DNA of 64,000 nucleotides, taken from contig JAKSMX010000014.1 of the NCBI GenBank assembly GCA_024400305.1, positions 1 through 64,000 of the forward strand. Reading direction: 5' to 3'. Shown here one piece after another: positions 42,512-50,355 of this stretch (within the stretch, counting starts at the first letter, position 1; each line of letters opens with the position of its first letter). A program made the position numbers and the translations under genes. The stretch is from Bacteroidales bacterium (GTDB lineage: Bacteria > Bacteroidota > Bacteroidia > Bacteroidales > F082). The notes below the pieces were generated by a model. The model was not told where the DNA came from, did no database searches, and worked only from the letters and a program-made list of their open reading frames with translations.

Positions 42512-43228
42512 TTGCTTGTAAAATGTGAACCTAAGAATTATTATGGCGAAAAATACGACCATGATATGGTAAATTCTGCCATTGATTTAACCGATGAAAT
42601 CAAGAGAACAGATGAGAACGATATTCCAACATTGAAACGATTACGCAAGTCGGCAATTGAAAAACTCGAAGTTAAATTTGTTACAAAAGACCTGTATGAA
42701 AAATTATTAAAACTTACAAATCCAGATGGTTTTGACGACATTGAAACAAAGCACATTATCAATGATTATCATTTGAAAGTGTTGATGGCGGCCGATAATA
42801 TAGAAGAACTTGAATTGATTAAAGAAGATATTATAAACATTTCAAATGGAACAAAATATATTGACTTATTTACAACATTACAGTCATTGGACGTTGACGA
42901 TGTGTTTCTCTGTCAGAAAGAAGAAATTATCAAGGAAATGCCTTTGCTGGATTATGAAGAAATAGAGAAAAAAATAAAAATACTTTCAGAAAGCAATAAA
43001 ATATACAAAGAACTAATCAATTTTCCCATTGAAAATTACAAAATATTCCATGGTAACGAAGTAGAACATTTTAGAGAAAATATTAATAAAAATTTGTCTC
43101 ACCATTGTTTGAGTGAATTTGAAAAAGAGATGAATTTGATGATTGAGGATACAGGAATAATAGTCTTGATTATTTTTGGAATGATTGTAATTATCCCTGT
43201 GTTATTATCAATATTTGGTTTATTATGA
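42512..43228 (+). CDS. Orphan protein with C-terminal membrane anchor, 5' end uncertain
   Basis: 238 residues from a TTG at 42512. Not a recognised family: charged, mainly helical, with a single transmembrane helix at the end (GIIVLIIFGMIVIIPVLLSI, about 214-233), so it is probably tail-anchored with most of the protein cytoplasmic. The same frame is open and coding-like back to 42368 (for example RKYPKPICDLRTYSNLKEEL) but contains no ATG or GTG, and is preceded by TAG-TAA. So either translation begins at the weak TTG or the gene has lost its real start. The stop overlaps the next ATG (ATGA). Confidence 0.6.
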   Translation: MLVKCEPKNYYGEKYDHDMVNSAIDLTDEIKRTDENDIPTLKRLRKSAIEKLEVKFVTKDLYEKLLKLTNPDGFDDIETKHIINDYHLKVLMAADNIEELELIKEDIINISNGTKYIDLFTTLQSLDVDDVFLCQKEEIIKEMPLLDYEEIEKKIKILSESNKIYKELINFPIENYKIFHGNEVEHFRENINKNLSHHCLSEFEKEMNLMIEDTGIIVLIIFGMIVIIPVLLSIFGLL

Positions 43229-43331
43229 GTATTTGGAACAGAATAGTTGAATGGTTTTCAGACCGTTCGGAGAGAGACAGGCTTTTGCTTAATTTTAACA
43301 ATTCGGCGAAGGAGGCCTTTATAAACGGAAT
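43223..43331 (+). repeat. 109-bp direct repeat, left copy
   Basis: These 109 bases (two bases before the ATG at 43225, then 35 codons) recur at 46507-46615 with three mismatches, in the same orientation. The copies bracket 3.2 kb. Confidence 0.85.
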
Positions 43332-43611
43332 GGCACCGACTATGCTGAAAGCAAAAATATCAAGAGGATGCAAAGAGTATCATCATAAATATTCGTCTTG
43401 GTTGAGCAGTGGTTTCCGTATTGAGGTCTTCAGCGGAAGACAACTCTCGAAAGACGAGATTAAGTTAATCGGACAAGTTATCTTATCCGATGATGTGCTT
43501 GTCAGACGGCTCGTCGTTCTTGGATGGGATACTTTAGAAATTCACTGTGACGAGGGAAACTTCGGACTTCGCTGGCAACTTAAAGATTTCATGTATTTAG
43601 GATATAAATAG
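43225..43611 (+). CDS. Orphan protein of the accessory island
   Basis: A 128-residue soluble protein, not recognised. It begins SIWNRIVEWFSDRSERDRL with an amphipathic helix; the middle is basic (KAKISRGCKEYHHKYSSW), and the C-terminal half is beta-rich (LVRRLVVLGWDTLEIHCDEGNFG). Its start overlaps the stop of the membrane-anchored gene before it, suggesting coupled translation. Its first 35 codons are copied 3.3 kb downstream. Similar genes occur in groups in gut Bacteroidales by general knowledge, but no function can be given. Confidence 0.7.
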   Translation: MSIWNRIVEWFSDRSERDRLLLNFNNSAKEAFINGMAPTMLKAKISRGCKEYHHKYSSWLSSGFRIEVFSGRQLSKDEIKLIGQVILSDDVLVRRLVVLGWDTLEIHCDEGNFGLRWQLKDFMYLGYK

Positions 43612-43619
43612 GATGTATT

Positions 43620-44045
43620 ATGGAAATAATAGTTAACGACTCAATTGTATCAAACACGTTTACATGTTTAGAAAACAGTGACGGTTCATCCTTTAACATT
43701 TGGATGATTATTGCAATTATTGAATTGATTATCATAGTTTTACTACTTGTTTTAAGAAAGAAAAACAATGTAAGATACGAAGAAATGCGAAAAGTCAAAG
43801 GAGAGATGCTCAAAGGTGAAATTAATTTTGACAATACTTTTATGAGTGCTTTTCATTCAAAGGAATTGTATAATAAACTAAAAGTCAGTTGTCATCCTAA
43901 CAGATTTGCTCCTGATGAAGAAAAGATGAAAATTGCAGATGACATATTTCAGCGTATGAGGAAATATGAGACAAATTATTGTCGGAAGCACGCTTTGCAA
44001 GGCTTGCAAACGCAGATTTCATCACATCACCATTATTCCGTTTGA
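43620..44045 (+). CDS. Membrane protein with degenerate J-domain-like region
   Basis: A 141-residue protein. A single transmembrane helix (NIWMIIAIIELIIIVLLLVL, about 26-45) is followed by a cytoplasmic helical part (about 47-141). The segment ELYNKLKVSCHPNRFAPDEEKMKIADDIFQRMRKYETNY resembles helices II-III and the loop of DnaJ J-domains (LYxxLAxxxHPDRFxxPExxxxAxExFQ), but the diagnostic HPD is HPN. HPD is needed to stimulate Hsp70 ATPase, so this copy probably does not act as a normal co-chaperone. Starts 9 nt after the preceding gene. Confidence 0.65.
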   Translation: MEIIVNDSIVSNTFTCLENSDGSSFNIWMIIAIIELIIIVLLLVLRKKNNVRYEEMRKVKGEMLKGEINFDNTFMSAFHSKELYNKLKVSCHPNRFAPDEEKMKIADDIFQRMRKYETNYCRKHALQGLQTQISSHHHYSV

Positions 44046-44106
44046 TTTATTTACTAATTTTGCAGAAATAATTGTAGAATTTTGTAAAAATTACTAAAGC
44101 ATAATC

Positions 44107-44310
44107 ATGGAAGTAATTGATTTTTTGAAAATTTACGAGAACTCTTGGAACAAACTCGACGCAGAATTGATAATTCCGCATTTGGCGGAAAAGTACGAAT
44201 ACTCATCGATGTGGGTACTCACAAACCTTGACCACGATGGTTTTGTCAAATACATTAGAGGCAAATTTGGAACTATCAGAAACAGAGCATTTCTTTACAT
44301 GAATGAATGA
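44107..44310 (+). pseudogene. Truncated NTF2/SnoaL-like protein
   Basis: Only 67 residues: FLKIYENSWNKLDAELIIPHLAEKYEYSSMWV and FVKYIRGKFGTIRNR match the first half of NTF2-like (cystatin-fold) proteins of about 130-150 residues. The second half of the fold is absent, and translation stops right after FLYMNE. The spacer that follows (44311-44442) does not restore it. It could still make a short protein, but a decayed gene is more likely. Confidence 0.55.
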
Positions 44311-44442
44311 AGACTGAATGGCGGAATCCATTGGAATGCTGGAATATTAACTTGTTATTAACATATTTCCGATTAACAGAATCATGGCAATCCAACGATT
44401 GCCTTAATATTATCAACAAATTGCAAATCAATATTTAAAATC

Positions 44443-45363
44443 ATGAAAACAATCAAAAATGTAAAAAAAGACATCGTACAACTGGCCGTTGTTTTTGCCA
44501 TCACCTTTTCATCACTCTCAAATTGTGACAGTCCGTCCGGAAAAGACAGCACAAAACAGGCGGAAACGGAGCAATCAGGCGGAAACGAGAATGATTCCAT
44601 TATTTACAGGATCGAAGAGAACGACTCTCTGATTCACATCACCAGTATTCCATACGCAGAAAAGAGGAAGTCGGCAAGTGAATTACAAGCTGAAAACATA
44701 GACTTCGATGTGACAGACTTGCCTTACAGGTACTTTGACATTGACTTTGACGGAGTTGACGAGGTGATTTTTGAAGACAACAACATCTGGGACAGACGTG
44801 GAAAATTTCATTACATTTATAGGAAAATCGGCGACAGCCTCGTGTCTGATAACGATTTGCCATTCCGCACTTTCCGTGACTGTTACATCATTGACATCAA
44901 AAACAAGACAGTGACCACATACGGCTATTTCGGTCATGATTTTTCATACGTCACGTTTCAGAAAGACCCTGAAAAAGCATTGAACCCTATCACGAGCGAT
45001 TTTAGCGATGGGACAAAAGACGTGCTTATGACTTGTATGTTGGAGAAACAGAGAAAGATGAAACTTGTCAAGATTGAGGAATATTTTTACGTGCGGGACA
45101 CAATTGATGGAGGAATGCATGAACGTGTATATACAGCAGACCATCCTGAAGGAATTATGCCGGATAATTTTGAATCAAACGGCAACTATAACTACTGCCT
45201 GACCAGTATGGTCTGGAGAGATTCTGAAGGCAGAAGGTATCCGGTTTACAATGCCGGTTCCTGTTTCGTTTTTCGCCTCAATGAAGAAACCGGCAGGGAA
45301 TACAAGTTTTACCTGCCTGATGAAATCATTGCGGAAATCCGCAAAAATCCTTATTCAAGATAA
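44443..45363 (+). CDS. Exported lipoprotein of unknown function
   Basis: 306 residues. The N-terminus (MKTIKNVKKDIVQLAVVFAITFSSLSNC) is a lipoprotein-type signal with Cys at about 28. After a Ser/Gln/Glu-rich linker comes a beta-rich region with a Ca-binding-like DIDFDGVDEVIFEDNN (about 99-114), similar to FG-GAP/EF-hand loops. The C-terminal part has PYRYFDIDFDG, VYNAGSCFVF and REYKFYLPDEIIAEI. No named family is recognised. It probably sits at the outer membrane facing the periplasm or outside. It lies in the low-GC island between a truncated gene and another orphan. Confidence 0.65.
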   Translation: MKTIKNVKKDIVQLAVVFAITFSSLSNCDSPSGKDSTKQAETEQSGGNENDSIIYRIEENDSLIHITSIPYAEKRKSASELQAENIDFDVTDLPYRYFDIDFDGVDEVIFEDNNIWDRRGKFHYIYRKIGDSLVSDNDLPFRTFRDCYIIDIKNKTVTTYGYFGHDFSYVTFQKDPEKALNPITSDFSDGTKDVLMTCMLEKQRKMKLVKIEEYFYVRDTIDGGMHERVYTADHPEGIMPDNFESNGNYNYCLTSMVWRDSEGRRYPVYNAGSCFVFRLNEETGREYKFYLPDEIIAEIRKNPYSR

Positions 45364-45414
45364 CGTAAACACAGAAAATCCATTGAAAGACACAATAACA
45401 TAACACACATCAAT

Positions 45415-46470
45415 ATGGAAAAGTTGACAGAAATTTTTTATAAGAACGTAAGGAAAAACTCTCGACCTGTATATTTGAGCTTGGATATTGACTTCACGCC
45501 AGAATACAATCAGGTAATTTATTACGAGCCATCTTACAACACATTATTAAATTGCTACATCAAAGAGCATTACTTGGAAATCTGCCAGTTATTAGACGGA
45601 ATAGGCAAAACATTTTGTTACTTTCCGCAAAAAGCACTTGAAATTGGCAAAAGTGCATTATCTTATTATGCTCCGTCAATGTCAGGACATCACAAAATCA
45701 ACAATAATCATGTCGATTTTTACAGTAAAATAATCACGCCGTATTTTGTTGATTACAAACCAAGCAAACCTGCACTTTTAAGATTTGACTCGAAAGAATT
45801 CGAAAACGGCAAGTATTGTTACAAATTCAAATGTTTCCAATTCGATGAGGATGAATCAATATTTTGCCAATTCAAATATTATGCATCAAAAGCAGAAGAC
45901 AGTGTGACAATGTCCTGTATAACGACTGATATCGATGAAGAATATGATGCAGACAATCACTTCAATTCAGACATCAATAACATAATGCATGATGTCCGTG
46001 AGAAAGTCGACAAGTTAAGGCAGCTTGGCGTTGATGAAGCGGTTTTAAAAACGCTTATCGAGCCGGACACGAAGCCGAGTCGAATGATCATAACTAAAGA
46101 TTTCAGGATACTACTTCCTGATTTTAATAACATGGAAATAAACATGTCGCCGTTGCCGAAAGCGGTTTATCTTTTATTTCTCAAACATCCTGAAGGCATT
46201 TTATTCAGGAATCTGCCATATTACCGCGACGAACTTCTTGACATATACTTAAAATTGACAGACAGGGAGACCGGCACCGTAATAATGAAAAGTATAGAAG
46301 CATTGACCAATCCGAAGGAAAATTCAATAAACGAAAAATGCGCACGTGTTAGAGAAGCATTCATATCAAGATTCAACGAAAAGACATTGGCGAAATACTA
46401 CATCATAAACGGCGAGTACGGCCGTGAGAAAAAGATAATGCTTGACAGGAATTTGGTGGTTTGGGAGTAA
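45415..46470 (+). CDS. Orphan protein with conserved C-terminal winged-helix-like region
   Basis: A 351-residue soluble protein, not recognised as a named family. The N-terminal 190 residues are mixed alpha/beta with Tyr- and Phe-rich stretches. The C-terminal third begins SRMIITKDFRILLPDFNNMEI and contains PLPKAVYLLFLKHPEGILF (about 245-263), NSINEKCARVREAF and IMLDRNLVVW. This half has the look of a transcriptional-regulator C-terminal (OmpR-like) domain: a strand, PLxxAVYLLFLxHPEGI helix, then an RxRxAF recognition-type helix. A regulatory role is therefore possible, but unproven. Ends 38 nt before the truncated repeat copy. Confidence 0.6.
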   Translation: MEKLTEIFYKNVRKNSRPVYLSLDIDFTPEYNQVIYYEPSYNTLLNCYIKEHYLEICQLLDGIGKTFCYFPQKALEIGKSALSYYAPSMSGHHKINNNHVDFYSKIITPYFVDYKPSKPALLRFDSKEFENGKYCYKFKCFQFDEDESIFCQFKYYASKAEDSVTMSCITTDIDEEYDADNHFNSDINNIMHDVREKVDKLRQLGVDEAVLKTLIEPDTKPSRMIITKDFRILLPDFNNMEINMSPLPKAVYLLFLKHPEGILFRNLPYYRDELLDIYLKLTDRETGTVIMKSIEALTNPKENSINEKCARVREAFISRFNEKTLAKYYIINGEYGREKKIMLDRNLVVWE

Positions 46471-46506
46471 GAATGTGATAAAACGTAATAATAAGTTGCA
46501 TAAAGG

Positions 46507-46615
46507 TTATGAGTATTTGGAACAGAATAGTTGAATGGTTTTCAGACCGTTCGGAGAGAGACAGGCTTGTGCGTAATTTTAACAATTCGGCGAAGGAGGC
46601 GTTTATAAACGGAAT
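46507..46615 (+). repeat. 109-bp direct repeat, right copy
   Basis: Matches 43223-43331 with three mismatches in 109. It ends abruptly at GGAAT, after which the sequence is unrelated to the original gene. Confidence 0.85.
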
Positions 46616-46667
46616 TGTGTTACCCCTCCGCTTCCCTGTGTTCATAATTGGCAAAAGTGAATTTTAA
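46509..46667 (+). pseudogene. Truncated copy of the 43225 gene
   Basis: The frame gives 52 residues: 35 identical or near-identical to the start of the protein at 43225 (two changes in LVRNF versus LLLNF), then 17 unrelated residues to a TAA at 46665. The breakpoint at 46615 is sharp, as expected from a recombination or deletion event. A terminator follows at 46686. Confidence 0.75.
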
Positions 46668-46685
46668 GATTTTTACCCTAAAAAC

Positions 46686-46718
46686 TCAGGACAGAGGTGA
46701 GGCTGTCCTGAATTTTTT
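46686..46718 (+). terminator. Rho-independent terminator at the end of the island
   Basis: TCAGGACAG (46686-46694) and CTGTCCTGA (46703-46711) form a 9-bp stem with an 8-nt loop, followed by six T residues. Confidence 0.8.
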
Positions 46719-46839
46719 ATGCTTTTAAAATTCTTCAAAAAATTTTTCAAAAGAATGTAACATTTGAATTCAAAACTGTACTATTTAGTTGGTAAAAGTA
46801 ATGTACATAAACATTTTGAAAAGCTGAATAGGACTCTTT

Positions 46840-46895
46840 ACCTGCGCACTATCGGAATTTTGTGTACTTTTGCACCTGCGTATTATCGGAATATT
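46840..46895. repeat. Two 22-nt repeats in the island-tlpA spacer
   Basis: ACCTGCGCACTATCGGAAT (from 46840) and ACCTGCGTATTATCGGAAT (from 46874) are direct repeats with a 34-nt period; a promoter-like TACTTTTG (46865-46872) sits between them. The spacer (46668-46990) has no gene. Purpose unknown. Confidence 0.6.
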
Positions 46896-46930
46896 ATGAT
46901 TTTTAAAAGAATAAATTGACCTACACACCA

Positions 46931-46958
46931 AAAGAGACGCACTGCGGTGCGTCTCTTT
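46931..46958 (-). terminator. Bidirectional terminator after the tlpA-like gene
   Basis: AAAGAGACGCAC (46931-46942) pairs with GTGCGTCTCTTT (46947-46958) around TGCG: a 12-bp stem with T-runs on both strands. It ends the purH-mreBCD-tlpA transcript 33 nt past the last stop. Confidence 0.85.
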
Positions 46959-46990
46959 TATTCGTGTCATTCATGAAATTTGTGGGGTGA

Positions 46991-47998
46991 CTACTTCAAA
47001 CAATCGCTTACAAAATTCATCAAATCCTCACCGTTCAGGTTTCTTGCCACGATGACACCGTCTTTGTTGATGATAACATTTTGCGGGATGAATGCGATGC
47101 TGTATAAAGCCGCCGCTTTATTTTCCCAGCCTTTGAGGTCGCTGACGTGATTTTCCCACGAAAGGTTGTCGTCAACGATGGCTTTCTCCCACGCCGCCTT
47201 GTCGGTGTCCAAAGAAACGCTGACGATGTCAAATCCTTTGTCTTTGAAAGCGTTATAAACCGCAACGACATTCGGATTTTCCTTGCGGCAGTCAGGGCAC
47301 CATGACGCCCAGAAATCAATCATTAAAAGTTCATTGTTTCCTACAAATTCGCTTAACGCAATCATTTCACCGTCAGATTTTTCCTGTTTGAAGTCGATGT
47401 ATTTATGTCCGACCGAAACACTTTCAAGACGCACAATGTAATTCTTCATGATTTTGGTGTAACCGCTATTTCGGGCTTCACCTTCAAAAGAATCGATGAG
47501 CTTGTACAGATCCTCAAGGCTGAAAGCCCATTTATAACGATACAGGGTGTATGCGCCAAGGACGTTGTCGCGGTTTTCCTTGACTAATCGCATTGCGAAA
47601 TACATTGCGTCGGTTTCGTCTTCGATTTTGTCAAATTCTTCAACAAAGGCATTGAGTTCGTCTTGTTTTGGACCTGATTTCACGCTGATTTTGTTATAAT
47701 TCTGGCAATCGCCTGTAATCATGACATCCTGATTTTCGGTGAAGATTGCCAGAGGTCTCTTCCAACCGTCGATGTCGATGAGGTATGAATCGAGATTCTC
47801 GCCTTTTTGAACTTTGAAAACCACCTTGTCATTCTTTGCAACCAAAGAGTTCAAGGTCTCGATTTCTTCGTTCACATAATGTTTCAGATAAACGGTCTTG
47901 CCGTCTGAATTTTTAAGGTTCACATTGATTTTGAATGAGTTGTCATTGCAAGATGCAAGGCAGATGACAGCTAATAATGCAACAAGTAATTTTTTCAT
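46991..47998 (-). CDS. TlpA-like thioredoxin lipoprotein with DUF4369 domain
   Basis: 335 residues. The lipoprotein signal ends in LASC (Cys at about 17). The N-terminal DUF4369-like beta domain (about 20-115) is typical of Bacteroidota TlpA relatives. The C-terminal TlpA/ResA-like thioredoxin domain (about 215-335) has the redox pair in DFWASWCPDCRKENP (CPDC, about 234-248) and the cis-Pro in FIPQNVIINKDG. It acts in the periplasm in thiol exchange. It lies 8 nt after mreD at the end of the mreBCD operon, which is probably chance. Confidence 0.88.
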   Translation of the reverse strand: MKKLLVALLAVICLASCNDNSFKINVNLKNSDGKTVYLKHYVNEEIETLNSLVAKNDKVVFKVQKGENLDSYLIDIDGWKRPLAIFTENQDVMITGDCQNYNKISVKSGPKQDELNAFVEEFDKIEDETDAMYFAMRLVKENRDNVLGAYTLYRYKWAFSLEDLYKLIDSFEGEARNSGYTKIMKNYIVRLESVSVGHKYIDFKQEKSDGEMIALSEFVGNNELLMIDFWASWCPDCRKENPNVVAVYNAFKDKGFDIVSVSLDTDKAAWEKAIVDDNLSWENHVSDLKGWENKAAALYSIAFIPQNVIINKDGVIVARNLNGEDLMNFVSDCLK

Positions 47999-48005
47999 TT
48001 TTAAA

Positions 48006-48521
48006 TTAATTCTTTTTTATTGGTTTGAATAAATATGATATAAGCAAAATTACGAACAGAGAAACGGGGACGCTTATCACGACTTCGAGCAAAACTATTC
48101 CTAACAGTTTGAAACTGAATGCTTCAAGCAGGAATAACGTGAAGTTGTGAATGAGCAGGAGAATAAGCGAATAAACCAAAAACCAAGGGAAGCCCATTAT
48201 TCCGACTTTCGGTGCGTCTTTTTCATCCAATTCGCTTTTTCTTGTCATGAACCCGATGACGTATGGTCTCAAATAAGCAATCAAAACTGTCGCGGCGGCG
48301 TTCAGTCCAGGTGTCCCGTCGAAGATGTCAATGGTCATGCCGATCAGAAAACCGTCGATAACAAGTCGTAAATTCGGCGTTTTGAAAGGCAGGATCATGA
48401 CGAAAAGCACATAGATTACAGGATGCAGATAATTGCCAATACGGATGTTGTCGAACACCAAAACTTGGAGCAAAAACAATCCGATGAATATTAAAATATT
48501 CTTAATCAATGTGTTATACAT
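48006..48521 (-). CDS. mreD: Rod-shape determining protein MreD
   Basis: A 171-residue inner-membrane protein with five or six hydrophobic helices, part of the MreBCD elongasome that guides peptidoglycan synthesis in the lateral wall. The sequence is poorly conserved, as is usual for MreD; identification rests on topology, length, and position. Typical pieces are IYVLFVMILPFKTPNLRLVIDGFLIGMTID (about 37-66) and the C-terminal LFVILLISYLFKP. Its start overlaps the mreC stop by 16 nt (mreC ends at 48506). Confidence 0.88.
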   Translation of the reverse strand: MYNTLIKNILIFIGLFLLQVLVFDNIRIGNYLHPVIYVLFVMILPFKTPNLRLVIDGFLIGMTIDIFDGTPGLNAAATVLIAYLRPYVIGFMTRKSELDEKDAPKVGIMGFPWFLVYSLILLLIHNFTLFLLEAFSFKLLGIVLLEVVISVPVSLFVILLISYLFKPIKKN

Positions 48522-49306
48522 AATGAATCAATTTCTGCCTTAAAGTTGTTTTTAACGACATAAACATATTGCAGCGTACTGAAATCCGTTGAGAATCTCA
48601 TTTTGGCTGCGTTGAAGTCGGATCTTTCGTCAAAGGTGGTTTCTTCGATTGTCCCGACCATGATGCCTGCCGGGAAGGTGTTGGAGTAACCGCTTGTGAC
48701 TATGGTGTCGCCTTTTTCTATCTGAATATGAGCTGGTATGTCTTTCACAGTGCTGAACATGTAACTGTCGCCGTTCCAAACCACACTCGCGATATTCTGG
48801 TTGCTGATGAATCTGACGCTTGTGATTGACGACAAATTGAGCATGCTCATCACCGAAGCGTAATGGTTGCTTACATTCACAATTTTCCCGACGACTCCGT
48901 TGTCACAAATAACCCCCATGTCAGTTTCGATGCCGTCGAGCCGTCCTTTGTCGATGAGAATGAAATTATTCACCCGATTAAGGCTGTTACTGATTACATG
49001 TGCCGGAATATAAATGAATGTTTCGTCATGCCTGACGGTATCAACGGAATACCTGTATTTTTCCAATTCATTCATCAGCAAGGCATTATGATAAATCAGC
49101 AATTCGTTTTCATTTTTAAGAGTGAAATAATTGCCGATATTCGACGATGTTGAATGCAGGTTGCCTGAAATGCTGTTTGAAATACTCACGAATTTTCTGT
49201 TATGATACGGTAAACTATTAAGTATCAAAATGATACAGATAATTTCAAGCAGTAAGAACAGCAAAACTGCGTTGTATTTCTTCAAAAAGACAAGCAGGTT
49301 GTACAT
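48506..49306 (-). CDS. mreC: Rod-shape determining protein MreC
   Basis: 266 residues. One N-terminal transmembrane helix (AVLLFLLLEIICIILILNSL, about 14-33), then a coiled-coil linker and two beta-barrel domains in the periplasm. Family landmarks are VISNSLNRVNNFILIDKGRLDGIETDMGVICDNGVVGKIV (about 99-138) and the C-terminal segment KGDTIVTSGYSNTFPAGIMVGTI (about 202-224). MreC links MreB to the periplasmic peptidoglycan synthases. Placed between mreB (12-nt gap) and mreD in the conserved order. Confidence 0.94.
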   Translation of the reverse strand: MYNLLVFLKKYNAVLLFLLLEIICIILILNSLPYHNRKFVSISNSISGNLHSTSSNIGNYFTLKNENELLIYHNALLMNELEKYRYSVDTVRHDETFIYIPAHVISNSLNRVNNFILIDKGRLDGIETDMGVICDNGVVGKIVNVSNHYASVMSMLNLSSITSVRFISNQNIASVVWNGDSYMFSTVKDIPAHIQIEKGDTIVTSGYSNTFPAGIMVGTIEETTFDERSDFNAAKMRFSTDFSTLQYVYVVKNNFKAEIDSLCITH

Positions 49307-49318
49307 CTTGATATTCCG

Positions 49319-50341
49319 TTACTTGATGAGGAACGGGAATTTGTCGAAGTTTTTGAGTGCTATGCCGGTGCCGCGTGCCACAGCGCGCAGCGGGTCTTCT
49401 GCAACGTGTATCGGGAGTTGTGTCCTGTCGTGCAGACGTTTGTCGAGACCTCTAAGTAATGCGCCGCCGCCTGTGAGGTAGATTCCTGTGCGGAAAATAT
49501 CGGCTGAAAGCTCAGGCGGTGTCGTTTCGAGAGTGTTGAGTACAGCGGCTTCGATTTTGGAGACGCTCTTGTCGAGGCAGTGCGCTATTTCCTTGTAATT
49601 CACCTTTATTTCCTTCGGGATGCCCGTCAGCATGTCGCGGCCGTGAACAGCGTATTCATCAGGCGGGTTGTCGAGGTTCTGGATGGCGGAACCGACTTCA
49701 ATCTTGATGAGTTCGGCGGTGCGTTCACCGATGTTCATGTTGTGTTCCTTGCGCATGTAGTCAACGATTTCCTCGGTGAAGTCGTCGCCTGCCACGCGGA
49801 TTGACTTGTTTGTGACGATGCCGCCGAGTGCTATGACGGCGATTTCCGAGGTGCCTCCTCCGATGTCAACAATCATGTTTCCCATTGGCTCCAGGACGTC
49901 GATACCGATACCGATGGCCGCCGCCATAGGCTCGTGGATGAGTCGCACTTCTTTTGCGCCGGCTTGTTCGGCACTGTCCTTGACGGCTCTTTCCTCCACT
50001 TCCGTTATTCCGGACGGGATGCAGATGACCATCTTGAGCGCGGGAGGAAATATCGAGTTATGGAAATTAATCATTTTGATCATCTCGCGAAGCATGAACT
50101 CCGCAGCCTGGAAGTCGGCGATGACACCGTCGCGTAAAGGCCTGATAGTCTTGATGTTTTCATGTGTTTTTCCGTGCATCATCATGGCGCGTTTGCCCAC
50201 CGCCATGATCTGCTGTGTGTCGCGTTGCAACGCCACGATGGAAGGCTCGTCAACCATCACCTTGTCGTTATATATGATGACGGTGTTCGCCGTACCGAGG
50301 TCGATTGCCAATTCTTTGTTGAAGAATGAGAAAAGTCCCAT
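49319..50341 (-). CDS. mreB: Actin-like rod-shape protein MreB
   Basis: A 340-residue cytoplasmic actin homologue that forms membrane-associated filaments directing wall elongation. The nucleotide-binding motifs are clear: LAIDLGTANTVI (about 11-22, phosphate 1), VIVDIGGGTSEIAV (about 157-170, phosphate 2) and YLTGGGALLRGLD (about 288-300, adenosine motif). An N-terminal amphipathic segment (MGLFSFFNKE) mediates membrane binding. It lies 14 nt downstream of purH and 12 nt upstream of mreC. Loss of mreBCD would make cells round, so this organism is probably rod-shaped or ovoid. Confidence 0.96.
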   Translation of the reverse strand: MGLFSFFNKELAIDLGTANTVIIYNDKVMVDEPSIVALQRDTQQIMAVGKRAMMMHGKTHENIKTIRPLRDGVIADFQAAEFMLREMIKMINFHNSIFPPALKMVICIPSGITEVEERAVKDSAEQAGAKEVRLIHEPMAAAIGIGIDVLEPMGNMIVDIGGGTSEIAVIALGGIVTNKSIRVAGDDFTEEIVDYMRKEHNMNIGERTAELIKIEVGSAIQNLDNPPDEYAVHGRDMLTGIPKEIKVNYKEIAHCLDKSVSKIEAAVLNTLETTPPELSADIFRTGIYLTGGGALLRGLDKRLHDRTQLPIHVAEDPLRAVARGTGIALKNFDKFPFLIK

Positions 50342-50355
50342 GTTTATATTATTTT

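Noticed and set aside
46991..47998. Link between the TlpA-like protein and the CxxCDxDFH pair
   Set aside because: Both are thioredoxin-type, but this one lacks the shared motif and sits in the mreBCD operon 21 kb away.
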